Positions 9,495-21,668 of a stretch of 64,000 bases of DNA are shown here, in pieces (the first letter of the stretch is position 1; every line of letters starts with the position of its first letter). The position numbers and the translations under genes are program-made. The stretch lies in assembly GCA_020465985.1 (NCBI GenBank), contig JAANYP010004240.1, positions 17,501 through 81,500 on the forward strand. Direction: 5' to 3'. This DNA comes from Centrapalus pauciflorus. Its lineage: Eukaryota; Streptophyta; Magnoliopsida; Asterales; Asteraceae. The notes under the pieces were generated by a model, which saw only the letters and a list, made by a program, of their open reading frames with translations, was not told the origin of the DNA and made no database searches.

Positions 9495-11350
9495 CACCAT
9501 ATTTGTTGAATCGTTAGATAAAGATTATATTAATTATATAGTTTTTTTTTGCGGCTGTGATTTTTTTATTCTTTTGCCCGGCCACATAAAAAAACAGAAA
9601 AGAAAAGAAAAGAAAAGAATTGTGGTCATGTGTGGTTTCTGTGATTTGCGCCGCCCCAACTATATATATATAAATTAACAATCAATTACAAAGGGGTGAG
9701 GAGAATGTAACGCCTTGAAGGCTATGCATTGACAATTTACTATTTTCGCTTCCTAGTAAACAATCGCTTTTCTGTTAACCACATGTGATGTTGTTGTAGT
9801 TGCAAAAGCCTAGAGTGAGCCCCTTCAGTTCGGTTAATTAGTTCGCAATGGCTAATTAATATTGCAAAAGCCTAAATATTATTTGTTTAGTAATATTTAT
9901 TTTTGTTGCCATAATATTCTCAAAAGAGTATGATTGAGTTTTTGATTTCTTGATTGCGTCATAAACAATACAATGATTAATATATGTTACTATGAGCTCA
10001 ATTACATTAGTAATTCAAAGTTTTGGGTGTTAATTTTAATTAATTATATTGTTCGATCTCCAGACTTAAAAGAAAAAAAAAAGTTTTTGTGAATTGATTT
10101 AAGTTATGAGTATGTTTGATCCGTATGGATTTAAAGTTTGAGGATGATATTTAATAATTATTTAAATATTCATTTGTTTTAAATCCTTTTAGATAATCAC
10201 ACACTATTATAATAAATTGTTTCTATTTTTTTATGACATTTATCGACTAGTAAATTAATAGAAACTTTATAAAAGATAGATTTTGTGATTATTAAAGACT
10301 TTATGGATCGACATAAGGTAAGGAATTAAAGATTCTGTTTTATCCTAATTAATCTGATAGTTTGGGGATAAATTATTTATTTGATAATTATCAAGATTCA
10401 TTTAAAGTTTTTCTGATAATTACATTTTGGTCTTGTGACTTTTATAATAAAACATTTTTCTCACAGAAAATTTGTAAAAGTCATGTTTTGTATTTAATAC
10501 TAAAACATCTTTGAAGGAAATTTGGTTCCTTTTAACTTTACGACTGACAAATTTTTTTTGTCGGTTAATTTTATTAAAGTCATTGTGGATCATATTAAGG
10601 TATGTATCATGTTCAATCCATATAAATTTGATAGTTTGAGGATTAACAATTTGTTCCATAATCATTTGGTTGATTTAAAGTTTTTCTTGATAATTATACT
10701 TTAATCCTATGACTATTTATAATAAAATTTTCTTTACTATTAATTTATAAAAGTCATGTTTGATAATTATTTATTGTTCAAGTATTATTGCTAAATAATA
10801 TCTTCAGGAAATTATTTTGAATTTCAAATATTTGATACAACGGGTTTCGAACCAAAATATTTGTAAATAACGATTTTTGTCGTAAGACTAATCAAGTTAC
10901 GAGATAATTTCTAAACTTTTGTGAGTTTAAATATGGTAGTTCTCGTAATAAAGGTTTGATATTTTTATTTATTTTGGCATAAACCATGGTGATAATATTT
11001 CGTAAAGTTGCAATATATCTAAAAGTTTTTTTTAGGGGTGAATTGTTATCAATATAGCAATGACTTAACAACTCTACCAATCTAGAAATCTAATTGATTG
11101 AATAAATTCAGGTTATTGAAATATTGTGGTATTGCCTTATGTGAATATAAATATTTTTGTTTTTAGGTGAAACCTTTATGGATTAATCTAGTATTTTGAG
11201 TCAATTAATTGATATAAAACGTTGTCAAAGTAACCTTTTTTATATTAACTAATTGTACTGATAATACATAGATTTTTTGTATGAAACTATTTATGTGGAC
11301 TATGATTCACCCAAAGGTTGACATAGTTTGACCAAATAATACATACATGC
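9495..11350 (+). other. Non-coding leader of copia-1 with tandem repeats
   Basis: No gag reading frame could be recognised. A repeat of roughly 290 bp occurs twice (about 10260-10480 and 10560-10760), both copies containing GATTTAAAGTTTTT- and AAAAGTCATGTTT-like segments. Another repeat of about 370 bp begins near 11180 and continues after the gypsy-1 insertion (see 20439-20930). Confidence 0.6.
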
Positions 11351-13521
11351 TGTAACATCCTCGGATTTAAATTATTATATTTGAAGTTTATTAAGTTTAA
11401 ATTTGTAATTTAAGTTGAATTATGAAAGTTGGTACGAAATTTGGACTGATTATAAAATTGGTTGTATATTATGGAAATTTAGAATTTTTAATTATTAAGT
11501 GAAAATAAATATTAAATTATTAAGGATAATAAATAAAAGATAGAAGTCTTTTATTTTATAAAGCAGTATTTAATGGAACCGGATAATTTGAGGGGTGAAA
11601 TGTGCCAAGAGTTGAAAGATGGAAATAAAAAGGGGGAAAATTTCCATTTCCATTCATTTTGAACCAAATACACTCTCTCACTAGAACTCTCTCTCTCTCT
11701 CTTGGCTCTCTCTCTCTCTAAATTCGAAGATCATCAAAGCTTGGATTTTGAAGCTGAAAATCTGAAACAAGATTGGTAGGAAGGATATATCAACACTGCA
11801 ATCATCGATTTAAGGTAAAAATCATTTAAATTTCAGATTATTGAGCATTTTGGTTCGGTTTTTGTATGAACCGAAACTTAGATTTGGAAGTTTCAAATAT
11901 GGATGCATGTTAGATGTTTTTGAGGATTCGTTTAAATCTAGTGTTTATAATGCTATGTATTAAATTTCAGCTCTTGATTCGAACTAAAAGTAAGGATTTG
12001 AGGATTTTGTGTGTGTTTTAGTGTGTGTGTTCGATGGATGATGAAAAGGGTCAAAAAGGATTTGAATTTGGTATGAAAGCATGTTAATGTTAGTGTTAAA
12101 ATGCTTTAAATTAAGTGTATTTAAGTTGGTATAATTTATTTCATGTATTGAAAAAGTACCAAAAATGACTTGGATTAAATCAGGAAAATAATATTCAAAA
12201 CTGCACAAATTCGAAGGGGTCCGAATTCGGATCCGAGATGAACTCGGATCTGGTCCGAATTCGGATGAGGCCCGGATTTCAGGATAATTAATATATCAAA
12301 TTATTTCTAAGTGTTGGAATTCGGATGGGGGTCCGAATTCGGATAGGGTCCGAACTTAGCTTGGGTCCGAAATTCAAACTAAATGGGATTCGAATTTATA
12401 GGTAATCCGAATTTTTAAAGGTGGTTCGAACTTGCATGGGATATGAATTGGGGGATCCGAATTGGGGGATTTATGTGGGATCCGAATTAGGGGTCCGAAT
12501 TCGGGTGGGGTCCGAATTCGGACATTAATCCGAAATGAGGATCAATTATTGCAAAACTTATAAATTAAGTTTTATAAAATTAAACAATTATTGATACAAT
12601 GTGTTGTTACAACTGACTTAACAGGTCCCTTGTGGTGTTGTTTAACCCACAGTGGGGTACTTTGTGGATCCGGTTGAAATTCCGAGGAGAAATAAAATTA
12701 ACTGAAGTTTAATAACGCACCCACTGTGAGTACCTTTGATTTTAACATTGCTGCATCTGCTTTATGTTTGCGTTGCCTGCTGAGGCATGTTGTTTCATTT
12801 TCGTTTGGCACTCTACTAACATGCGTATATGTTGATGCACATTCATACTTGTTGCATGTCCGTTCATTTGTTGTGCATCCTTTCGATGGACCTGCGTGGT
12901 CGCATCTGTACTTTGATGTTACTGTGCTATATGACCAGGAGTTTGACACCTCTGTGGTCAGGATAGACAGTAAGTCATCCCCGATGTAATGTCTGCCTCA
13001 GATGGTTGGTTTTCTTGTGCCGAGGGTCAGCTCGAAGGAGCTGCGGCTCGGGTTTGCGTACTTTGAGTACGTGTGGAGTATACGGTATGTGTTACCGCGG
13101 TTACTCTGGGTGGCATCATAATGATTTGTAGAATGTGTAAAATCATATGGTATTCACTAAGCTTTAGCTTACCCCTTCAGTTGTTGTATTTTTACAGGAA
13201 AAGGGAAATTCGCTGCGGGACCCTCTAGCTAGGACATTTGTTGAAGCATTTGAAGATTCCTACTGTTTAACTTGGTATTTGGTTGATGGAATCACCGTTG
13301 TAATAAATTTGGGGATGATGTAATACAGTTTGAGTTTGTAGACTTAGACGTGTAACCAATGTAGCACCGTAGTGTGTATGACAAATTTGTATTATTTTAT
13401 TTTATTTTGTATTTTATGCTTCCGCACTGTAAATTAAGCTATCAGATCATTATGAAATTTATGTTTGGTGATTAACCCTGGGTGAGTTATAAATGATGGT
13501 TATTGTGGCAAGGGTGTCACA
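11351..13521 (+). repeat. 5' LTR of gypsy-1
   Basis: 2171 bp, TGTAACATCCTCGG to AGGGTGTCACA. It contains CT-rich tracts (about 11680-11720) and a block of irregular repeats around GTCCGAATTCGGA between 12210 and 12530. A 3' section (12600-13000) is shared with the gypsy-2 LTR. By eye it differs from the 3' LTR by roughly 1-1.5% substitutions plus several indels in the repeat block and one of about 20 bp near 12085. Confidence 0.95.
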
Positions 13522-13526
13522 ACTTA

Positions 13527-13538
13527 TGGTATCAGAGC
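13527..13538 (+). other. Primer-binding site of gypsy-1
   Basis: TGGTATCAGAGC, five bases after the LTR, complementary to initiator methionine tRNA. Confidence 0.92.
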
Positions 13539-13739
13539 AGTAGTTTGAGATTCAAGTGTCCGTGAGGTCTTGATCTCAAACACTAGGTAATGATATGTAG
13601 TGGTTTAAGTAATGATCTGAACTAAGATAGGTTATGATCTAGTAATTATAAGAGATTGACTGTCATACGGGACAAATGAGTGGTGTCTTTAAATTAATGA
13701 AATGTTACTAAACAAGTTATATGTTTATTATTTCAGAAC

Positions 13740-16172
13740 ATGTCTGGGGGAGGAATGACACCCGAAGAAGCCAGAGAGATGATGCTAGCCATGATGGCTG
13801 AGCAGAACAAAATGATTCAGGATCAGTTTCGGGCTCGAGATGAGGCCGAAGCTAAGAGAAGAGAAGATAAGAGGAAAAACAAAGAAAAAGAAGGGGGTAA
13901 CAATGAAGAACAAGATGACAACACTGGGTCGTCTAACAAGCCCAAAGGTTGTCGTTTTAAGGACTTTAAGGGAAACGGGGCCGTGGAATTTAATGGATTG
14001 GGTGATGCCGTTGCTACACTGGAATGGATAACGGAAACCGAACGGACATTCCGAATCAGCGACTGTGCTGAGAAGGACATGGTTCGGTATGCTACCGCTA
14101 TGTTCACCAATGATGCGATCATGTGGTGGAACGCTATGGTGAATGCGTTGACAATGGAGAAGGTTTCTGTGATGACTTGGGCTGAGTTTACGGACTTATT
14201 TACTCAGCAATACTGTCCAGTTGATGAGCGCCGAAGATTGGAGGCGAAGTTTATGGCATTGATGCAGGGGACTAGGACTGTGTCCCAATATGCTGTAGAA
14301 TTCACGAGGCTGAGTCCGTTTGCGCCTCATCAGGTGGATACTGAAGAAAGGAAAGTGACCAGATTCGAGGCTGGTTTGGATATTGAAATTAGGAGGGTCA
14401 TGAGCAACGTTCGCTACCCTACATTTGCAGGTTTACTTGAGGCTGCCAGAAATGTAGAACATATTCTAATTATGTCGGGATACTCGATTGGGTCCGCTGC
14501 TACTTCCACCAACCCAACACAACCGTCACCGCCGAAGCGCCAACGTGAGGGAGGATACTCGGGATCTTCCCGGTCTTCACAGTACTCACCTCAGCAGTCT
14601 TATCGCCGACAGTCTGGTTCATCTGATCGTGGTCGTGCTCGTGCTTATTCCATCAACACCGAGCCGCAATACTGCAATAAGTGTCATCTGGAACACTTTG
14701 GCAAGTGCACTAACGGACGCGCTTGCTTTTGCTGTGGGGAATTGGGTCATTTTCAGAACGATTGCCCAAGGAAGGGAGATGCTTGCTATAAGTGTGGGGT
14801 GTGGGGACACAATAGTAGGAACTGTAGGAAGAATGCTCCAGCAGTTGCTGCTCCATCATCGACACGATCTTCTGGAGGTTCAAGTGGTGGTTCAGTTTAC
14901 CGCCGGGGTCAGTCACAAAGGGCACCGGCTCGTGCTTTTCAGATAACTGCAGAGGAGGCCAGGGAAAACCCAGAGGTGGTTACGGGTACGTTCATAGTTA
15001 ACTCTTTGCCTGCAAGAGTTTTATTTGATTCTGGTGCAAATCGTTCGTTTGTTTCCACTGTATTTGCACAAAGACTTGCCATGCCACTGTCTAGATTATC
15101 TGCTGTACTTGACATAGAAACTGCTAGCAACACTCTAGTCAAGGTAGATCACGTATACCGTAATTGCACATTAGTAATTGAAGATGTACTCTTCAATTTG
15201 GACCTGATCCCTATTGAGTTCAGTGAGTTTGACGTGATAGTCGGGATGGACTGGTTGATCGAGAATGAAGCCCATATAGTGTGTAAGAACCGAATGATAA
15301 AGATAACTACTCCGGAGGGGCGTGAGATTTGTATTTACGGGGATAGGAGAAGCGGGGATTTGTGTTTGCTGACTATTGCAAAAGCTCGAAAGCTTGTTGC
15401 AAAGAGATGTGATGCATACTTAGCATATGCGATTGATGCTAAGGCTGAGAAGAGAACTTTGGCCGATGTGCCGGTTGTTTCACAATTCCCGGATGTGTTT
15501 CCGGAAGACTTGTCTGGCGTGCCGCCTGAGAGACAAGTGGAGTTTAAGATTGACTTGATCCCTGGAGCTGCACCGGTAGCTCGTTCTCCTTATCGTCTTG
15601 CCCCAACCGAGATGAAAGAAATGATTACACAGCTTCAAGAGTTGTTGGACAAGGGCTTCATTCGGCCGAGTTCATCGCCGTGGGGAGCTCCGGTATTGTT
15701 TGTTAAAAAGAAGGACGACACGATGAGGATGTGCATAGATTACCGGGAGCTGAATAAGTTGACGATTAAGAACAAGTATCCACTGCCGAGGATAGATGAT
15801 TTATTCGATCAATTACATGGGGCTAGTGTGTTATCCAAGATTGATTTGAGGTCGGGGTACCTTCAGTTGAAAGTACGAGAAGAGGATGTGCCTAAGACAA
15901 CATTTAGGACACGTTATGGGCATTATGAGTTTTTGGTTATGCCTTTCGGGTTAACCAATGCCCCGACTGTCTTTATGGATTTAATGAACAGAGTTTGTAG
16001 ACCGATGTTAGACAAATCGGTAATAGTGTTCATTGACGATATCTTAGTATACTCTAAGTCTGAAGCCGAACACGCTGATCACTTAAAGGAGTTATTGGAA
16101 TTGTTAAGAAAGGAAAGTTGTATGCCAAATTCTCAAAGTGTGAGTTTTGGCTACAACAGATACAGTTTTTAG
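13740..16172 (+). pseudogene. Gypsy-1 gag-protease-RT frame, cut by a frameshift
   Basis: 810 codons from ATG 13740. Residues about 65-250 form a retrotransposon gag domain. Two zinc knuckles follow at about 329 (CFCCGELGHFQNDC) and 348 (CYKCGVWGHNSRNC), then an aspartic protease with LFDSGAN near 430. The reverse transcriptase has MRMCIDYRELNK near 660 and the catalytic FIDD near 765. Gag and pol are one frame, as in Tekay/Del chromoviruses. Compared with gypsy-2, one A is missing from an A-run near 16110, which shifts the frame and adds a short unrelated tail. Downstream pol continues in another frame. Not functional as it stands. Confidence 0.93.
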
Positions 16173-18246
16173 GACATGTGATTTCTGGAGCTGGGATTTC
16201 GGTAGATCCAGCTAAGGTAGAAGCGATAAAGAACTGGGAACCGCCGTGTTCAGCTACTGAAGCTAGAAGTTTTCTGGGGTTGGCAGGATATTATCGGAGG
16301 TTCATAAAGGACTTTTCTAAGATTGCAGTTCCTTTAACTGCATTAACAAAGAAGAATGCACCGTTTGTATGGGAAACTGTGCAGCAGGAGGCCTTTGAGG
16401 TTCTGAAGAGGGCGTTAAGTGAGGCGCCGATACTTGCCTTACCTGAAGGCAATGACGATTTTGTGGTGTATACGGATGCCTCGAGACTGGGGTTAGGCGC
16501 TGTACTGATGCAGCATGGAAATGTCATGATCTGGAATTGACAGCAGTTACATTTGCATTGAAGTTATGGAGGCACTATCTATATGGTACTAAGTGTCAGC
16601 TTTACACGGACCATAAAAGTTTAAAGTACATCTTTAGTCAGAAGGAGCTCAATATGAGGCAGAGACGTTCGATGGAACTTATAAATGATTACGATTGTGA
16701 AATCCTTTATCACCCCGGAAAGGCTAATGTAGTAGCCGATGCCTTGAGCCGGAAAGCTTATGCTAAGGATTGCTGCTACATGATGACGTCTACTATGTTA
16801 ACGTCTACCATTATAAATGATGTTAAGGCTGCTCAAATGGAAGCTTTGAAAGAAGAGAATGTTAGTACTGAAGATATAAGAGTACAAATTAAGAGTATGG
16901 AAACAAGCGAGTCAGGACTGAAAGGGATTTATGGAAGGATTTGGGTGCCGAAGTATGGTGGTATGAGAAATGTGATCATCGAAGAAGCGCATCAATCAAA
17001 ATTTTCTGTACATCCCGGGAGCACAAAGATGTACAATGAGTTAAAAGCAGATTTTTGGTAGCCAGGATTGAAAAAGGACATAGGGCAGTATGTGGAAAGA
17101 TGTCGAACTTGCCGGCTGGTGAAAGCCGAACATCAGCAACCCTATGGCAGTCTGCAACCGCTTCCCATTCCGGAATGGAAGTGGGAGCACATAACGATGG
17201 ATTTTGTTACGAAGTTGCCGAAAACTAGGCGTCAATACGATGCAGTATGGGTGATAGTAGATAGATTGACTAAATCGGCTCACGTTATACCGATTAGAGA
17301 AAATTATTCGCTAGAGAAATTAGCTCAGATTTACATGGACGAGATTGTTTCTAGGCATGGAGTACCTAAGTCCATTGTGTCTGATCGTGATAGTCGCTTT
17401 ACTTCAAACTTCTAGTCAGCACTGCAAGAAGGGTTGGGAACGAGAATAGCAATGAGTACAGCTTACCACCCACAAACTGATGGTCAGAGTGAGCGGACCA
17501 TCCTAACGCTTGAAGATATGATGCGGTCGTGTGTATTGGATCTCGGTGGCAATTGGGATGATCATTTGCCGCTGATAGAATTCTCATATAATAACAGTTA
17601 CCATACAACTATAAAGAAAGCATCGTTTGAAGCTCTATATGGGAGAAGATGTAGGACTCCTACGTGTTGGAGGGAAACCGGAGAAACGTCGATTGCTGGG
17701 CCGGCATTGTTGCAAGAAACGAATGAGAAAATACAACTGGTTAGACAAAATATGAAAGCGGCCTAGGATCGTCAGAAGAGTTATTACGACAGGAGGCACA
17801 AACCAATCAGTTTTGATGTGAATGATTGGGTTTATTTGAAAGTGTCACCTATGAGAGGTGTTACACGTTTTGTAAAGAGAGGAAAGTTGGCTCCAAGATT
17901 TGTGGGGCCATTCAGGATTACTGAGAAAGTAGGAAATCAGTCGTATCGGTTGGAGTTGCCGGAAGAAATGTCGGGCATACACCCGGTGTTCCATGTGGGG
18001 AACCTTAGAAAGTCGTTCACAACCGAAAACGAAGATTGGGCTGACCACACTGAGCTGCAGATTGATGAAAGGCTCCGGTATGTTGAAGAGCCGGAGTGTG
18101 TGTTAGATACGAAAGTGAAGAAATTGAGAAGCAAGGAGATTGAAATGGTGCTTGTACGTTGGAAGCATCACAAAGGATCCAATCATACTTGGGAGACAAA
18201 GGCAGAGATGTTGAAGAAGTATCCGAAACTGTTCGAATCCGAGTAA
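16118..18246 (+). pseudogene. Gypsy-1 RNase H, integrase and chromodomain, broken
   Basis: Continuation of pol in several frames. It shows the end of RT (FLGLAGYYRRFIKDFS), RNase H (VVYTDASRLGLGAVL), integrase zinc finger and core (MDFVTKLPKTRR, SIVSDRDSRFTSNF), and a C-terminal chromodomain-like end (VRWKHHKGSNHTWE). Compared with gypsy-2, about 52 bp are missing near 16520, and there are TAG stops at 17059, 17413 and 17764. Two of these replace TGG and one replaces CAG, all G-to-A or C-to-T transitions. The ending with a motif like WxxHHKGxNHTWE supports the Tekay/Del assignment. Confidence 0.92.
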
Positions 18247-18282
18247 CTTCGAGGACGAAGTTTAGCGTGGTGGAGCCCATGC

Positions 18283-20433
18283 TGTAACATCCTCGGATTT
18301 AAATTATTATATTTGAAGTTTATTAAGTTTAAATTTGTAATTTAAGTTGAATTATGAAAGTTGGTACGAAATTTGGACTGATTATAAAAGTGGTTGTATA
18401 TTATGGAAATTTAGAATTTTTAATTATTAAGTGAAAATAATTATTAAATTATTAAGGATAATAAATAAAAGATAGAAGTCTCTTATTTTATAAAGCAGTA
18501 TTTAATGGAACCGGATAATTTGAGGGGTGAAATGTGCCAAGAGTTGAAAGATGGAAATAAAAAGGGGGAAAATTTCCATTTCCATTCATTTTGAACCAAA
18601 TACACTCTCTCACTAGAACTCTCTCTCTCTCGGCTCTCTCTCTCTCTCTAAATTCGAAGATCATCAAAGCTTGGATTTTGAAGCTAAAAATCTGAAACAA
18701 GATTGGTAGGAAGGATATATCAACACTGCAATCATCGATTTAAGGTAAAAATCATTTAAATTTCAGATTATTGAGCATTTTGGTTCGGTTTTTGTATGAA
18801 CCGAAACTTAGATTTGGAAGTTTCAAATATGGATGCATGTTAGATGTTTTTGAGGATTCGTTTAAATCTAGTGTTTATAATGCTATGTATTAAATTTCAG
18901 CTCCTGATTCGAACTAAAAGTAAGGATTTGAGGATTTTGTGTGTGTTTTAGTGTGTGTGTTCGATGGATGATGAAAAGGGTCAAAAAGGATTTGAATTTG
19001 GTATGAAAGCATAATGCTTTAAATTAAGTGTATTTAAGTTGGTATAATTTATTTCATGTATTGAAAAAGTACCAAAAATGACTTGGATTAAATCTGGAAA
19101 ATAATATTCAAAACTGCACAAGTTCGAAGGGGTCCGAATTCGGATCCGAGATGAACTCGGATCTGGTCCGAATTTGGATGAGGCCCGGATTTCAGGATAA
19201 TTAACATATCAAATTATTTCTAAGTGTTGGAATTCGGATGGGGGTCCGAATTCGGTTGGGGACCGAATTCGGATAGGGTCCGAACTTAGCTTGGGTCCGA
19301 AATTCAAACTAAATGGGATTCGTATTTATAGGTAATCCGAATTTTTAAAGGTGGTTCGAACTTGCATGGGATATGAATTGGGGGATCCGAATTGGGGAAT
19401 TTATGTGGGATCCGAATTGGGGGTCCGAATTCGGACATTAATCCGAAATGAGGATCAATTATTGCAAAACCTATAAATTAAGTTTTATAAAATTAAACAA
19501 TTATTGACACAATGTGTTGTTACAACTGACTTAACAGGTCCCTTGTGGTGTTGTTTAACCCACAGTGGGGTACTTGTGGATCCGGTTGAAATTCCGAGGA
19601 GAAATAAAATTAACTGAAGTTTAATAACGCACCCACTGTGAGTACCTTTGATTTTAACATTGCTGCATCTGCTTTATGTTTGCGTTGCCTGCTGAGGCAT
19701 GTTGTTTCATTTTCGTTTGGCACTCTACTAACATGCGTATATGTTGATGCACATTCATACTTGTTGCATGTCCGTTCCTTTGTTGTGCATCCTTTCGATG
19801 GACCTGCGTGGTCGCATCTGTACTCTGAAGTTACTGTGCTATATAACCAAGAGTTTGACACCTCTGTGGTCAGGATAGACAGTAAGTCATCCCCGATGTA
19901 ATGTCTGCCTCAGATGGTTGGTTTTCTTGTGCCGAGTGTCAGCTCGAAGGAGCCGCGGCTCGGGTTTGCGTACTTTGAGTACGTGTGGAGTATACGGTAT
20001 GTGTTACCGCGGTTACTCTGGGTGGCATCATAATGATTTGTAAAATGTGTAAAATCATATGGTAGTCACTAAGCTTTAGCTTACCCCTTCAGTTGTTGTA
20101 TTTTTACAGGAAAAGGGAAATCCGCTGCGGGACCATCTAGCTAGGACATTTGTTGAAGCATTTGAAGATTCCTACTGTTTAACTTGGTATTTGGTTTATG
20201 GAATCACCGTTGTAATAAATTTGCGGATGATGTAATACAGTTTGAGTTTGTAGACTTAGACGTGTAACCTATGTAGCACCGTAGTGTGTATGACAAATTT
20301 GTATTATTTTATTTTATTTTGTATTTTATGCTTCCGCACTGTAAATTAAGCTATCAGATCATTATGAAATTTATGTTTGGTGATTAACCCTGGGTGAGTT
20401 ATAAATGGTGGTTATTGTGGCAAGGGTGTCACA
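18283..20433 (+). repeat. 3' LTR of gypsy-1
   Basis: 2151 bp copy of the 5' LTR with the same ends. It lacks about 20 bp near 19012 and differs in the number of GTCCGAATTCGGA units (19125-19440). No clear polypurine tract precedes it; GGTGGAG at 18269-18275 is the nearest purine run. Confidence 0.95.
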
Positions 20434-20438
20434 CATGT

Positions 20439-21500
20439 GATGATAAACACGTGACCACTATAAAGTTAATTATCCATGTAGACAATAGTCGGCCCAAAGA
20501 AGACTATCGTTTGACCGGATTAGATGTCAGTGTTTGATCATTATACTAAGAGTATCATTTACAATTGAACTATCGTTTTATGACGATATATTGTATTTTT
20601 TTGTTGAACTCTTAATTGGTCTAGTATTTTTATTCGATTAATTTATATATTAAATGTTACCAAAGGAACATCTTTTATATAATTAGTTGATTTCTAAATA
20701 CATAGATGACTGTACATAATTATTTATGCGAATTATGATTGGCCCAAAGGTTGGCATAATTTTGCCAAATAATGATGTGCATGCAATGTTGAATACGTGA
20801 CAATTATAAAGTTATGTTCATGTGAATAATAGTCGGCCCAAAGGAAGATTGTTGTTTTGACCGAATTTATTGTCAGTATTTCATCATTGGACTGAGAGTA
20901 CCACTTACAGTTAATTTCTCTGTCCAAAGACTAGAATTAATGGTGTTATAGGTATCTCATTAAATTTTTGATTTAAAACTCTTTTATGAGTTGATTGTTG
21001 AGTATATTTGTTTTATTTTGTTTAGTCTGGTTTCTTTTGATTCTTTCGCTAATAAAAATCAGATAACACTGCAAAAAGTAATTTTCTTTAAAGATGACAT
21101 TGTAAATTTTTGATTTACTTCTTTTGGTATGAAGTCAGATCATATGAAGGTAAATATTTATTGATAGTTTTGTTTTGAAGTTAAATTAATTTTGTACCTA
21201 TACATACTTTGTGGTAGATTTCGGTTATACTACTTACATAAGTATGATCATATAAAGTTTTTTTTCAATCGCCAATTGATGTTGAAAGATTCATCTGTGT
21301 GAGCGATGATAATAAATTGCAGTATAAAGATATAGGAGATTAAAGTTGAATTTCAATTAAATTTGTTTGAGACGTTTATTTGATCATCTTTTAGATGAAA
21401 CCTAAAGTTTATCAGTATGAACATATCTTTTTTTTTTATTGTTCATTTAGAAATAATAAAGTTAGTCTCAATAAAAACATTCATATTTGATTGGTTCTTG
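20439..21500 (+). other. Copia-1 leader, continued, with tandem repeat
   Basis: Resumes copia-1 after gypsy-1. The segment with ATAGTCGGCCCAAAG occurs twice (about 20488 and 20828) and the one with CCCAAAGGTTG at 11311 and 20744. This defines a repeat of about 340-370 bp present in two copies, the first of which was hit by gypsy-1. No coding sequence recognised. Confidence 0.6.
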
Positions 21501-21668
21501 TCCTTTAAATAAATAAATATATGTTTGATGTATGCAAATTCCTATATTATAAGCACGACGAATACACATGATAGGTACAAAACTAAAACCTTGTAAGGAT
21601 TTCGTACGATTTATTTCACAAGCATTTTGGATGCATCTCTAAACAAAGAACTCAAGAGCTTGTGTTAA

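Larger units (their letters stand above)
11351..20433 (+). mobile_element. Gypsy-1, Ty3/gypsy Tekay/Del-like chromovirus
   Basis: 9.1 kb element with LTRs 11351-13521 and 18283-20433, primer site, gag-pol and a chromodomain-like C-terminus. Flanking 5-mers are CATGC (11346-11350) and CATGT (20434-20438), a target duplication with one mismatch. The host copia-1 carries a second, uninterrupted copy of the target repeat near 20780, which confirms the insertion point. Coding capacity is lost through one frameshift, a deletion of about 52 bp and three nonsense changes. Confidence 0.96.

Noticed and set aside
12726..12989. 87-codon open frame present in both gypsy-1 LTRs, with a related shorter one in the gypsy-2 LTRs
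   Set aside because: Conserved because the LTR nucleotide sequence is conserved; no gene context, no start or domain evidence, and frame changes between subfamilies.
13527..13538. tRNA-like sequence at primer-binding sites
   Set aside because: Only the 12 bases complementary to the tRNA 3' end are present; it is not a tRNA gene.
13823..14122. Minus-strand frames opposite gag and pol of the gypsy elements
   Set aside because: Antisense shadows of well-supported coding regions.
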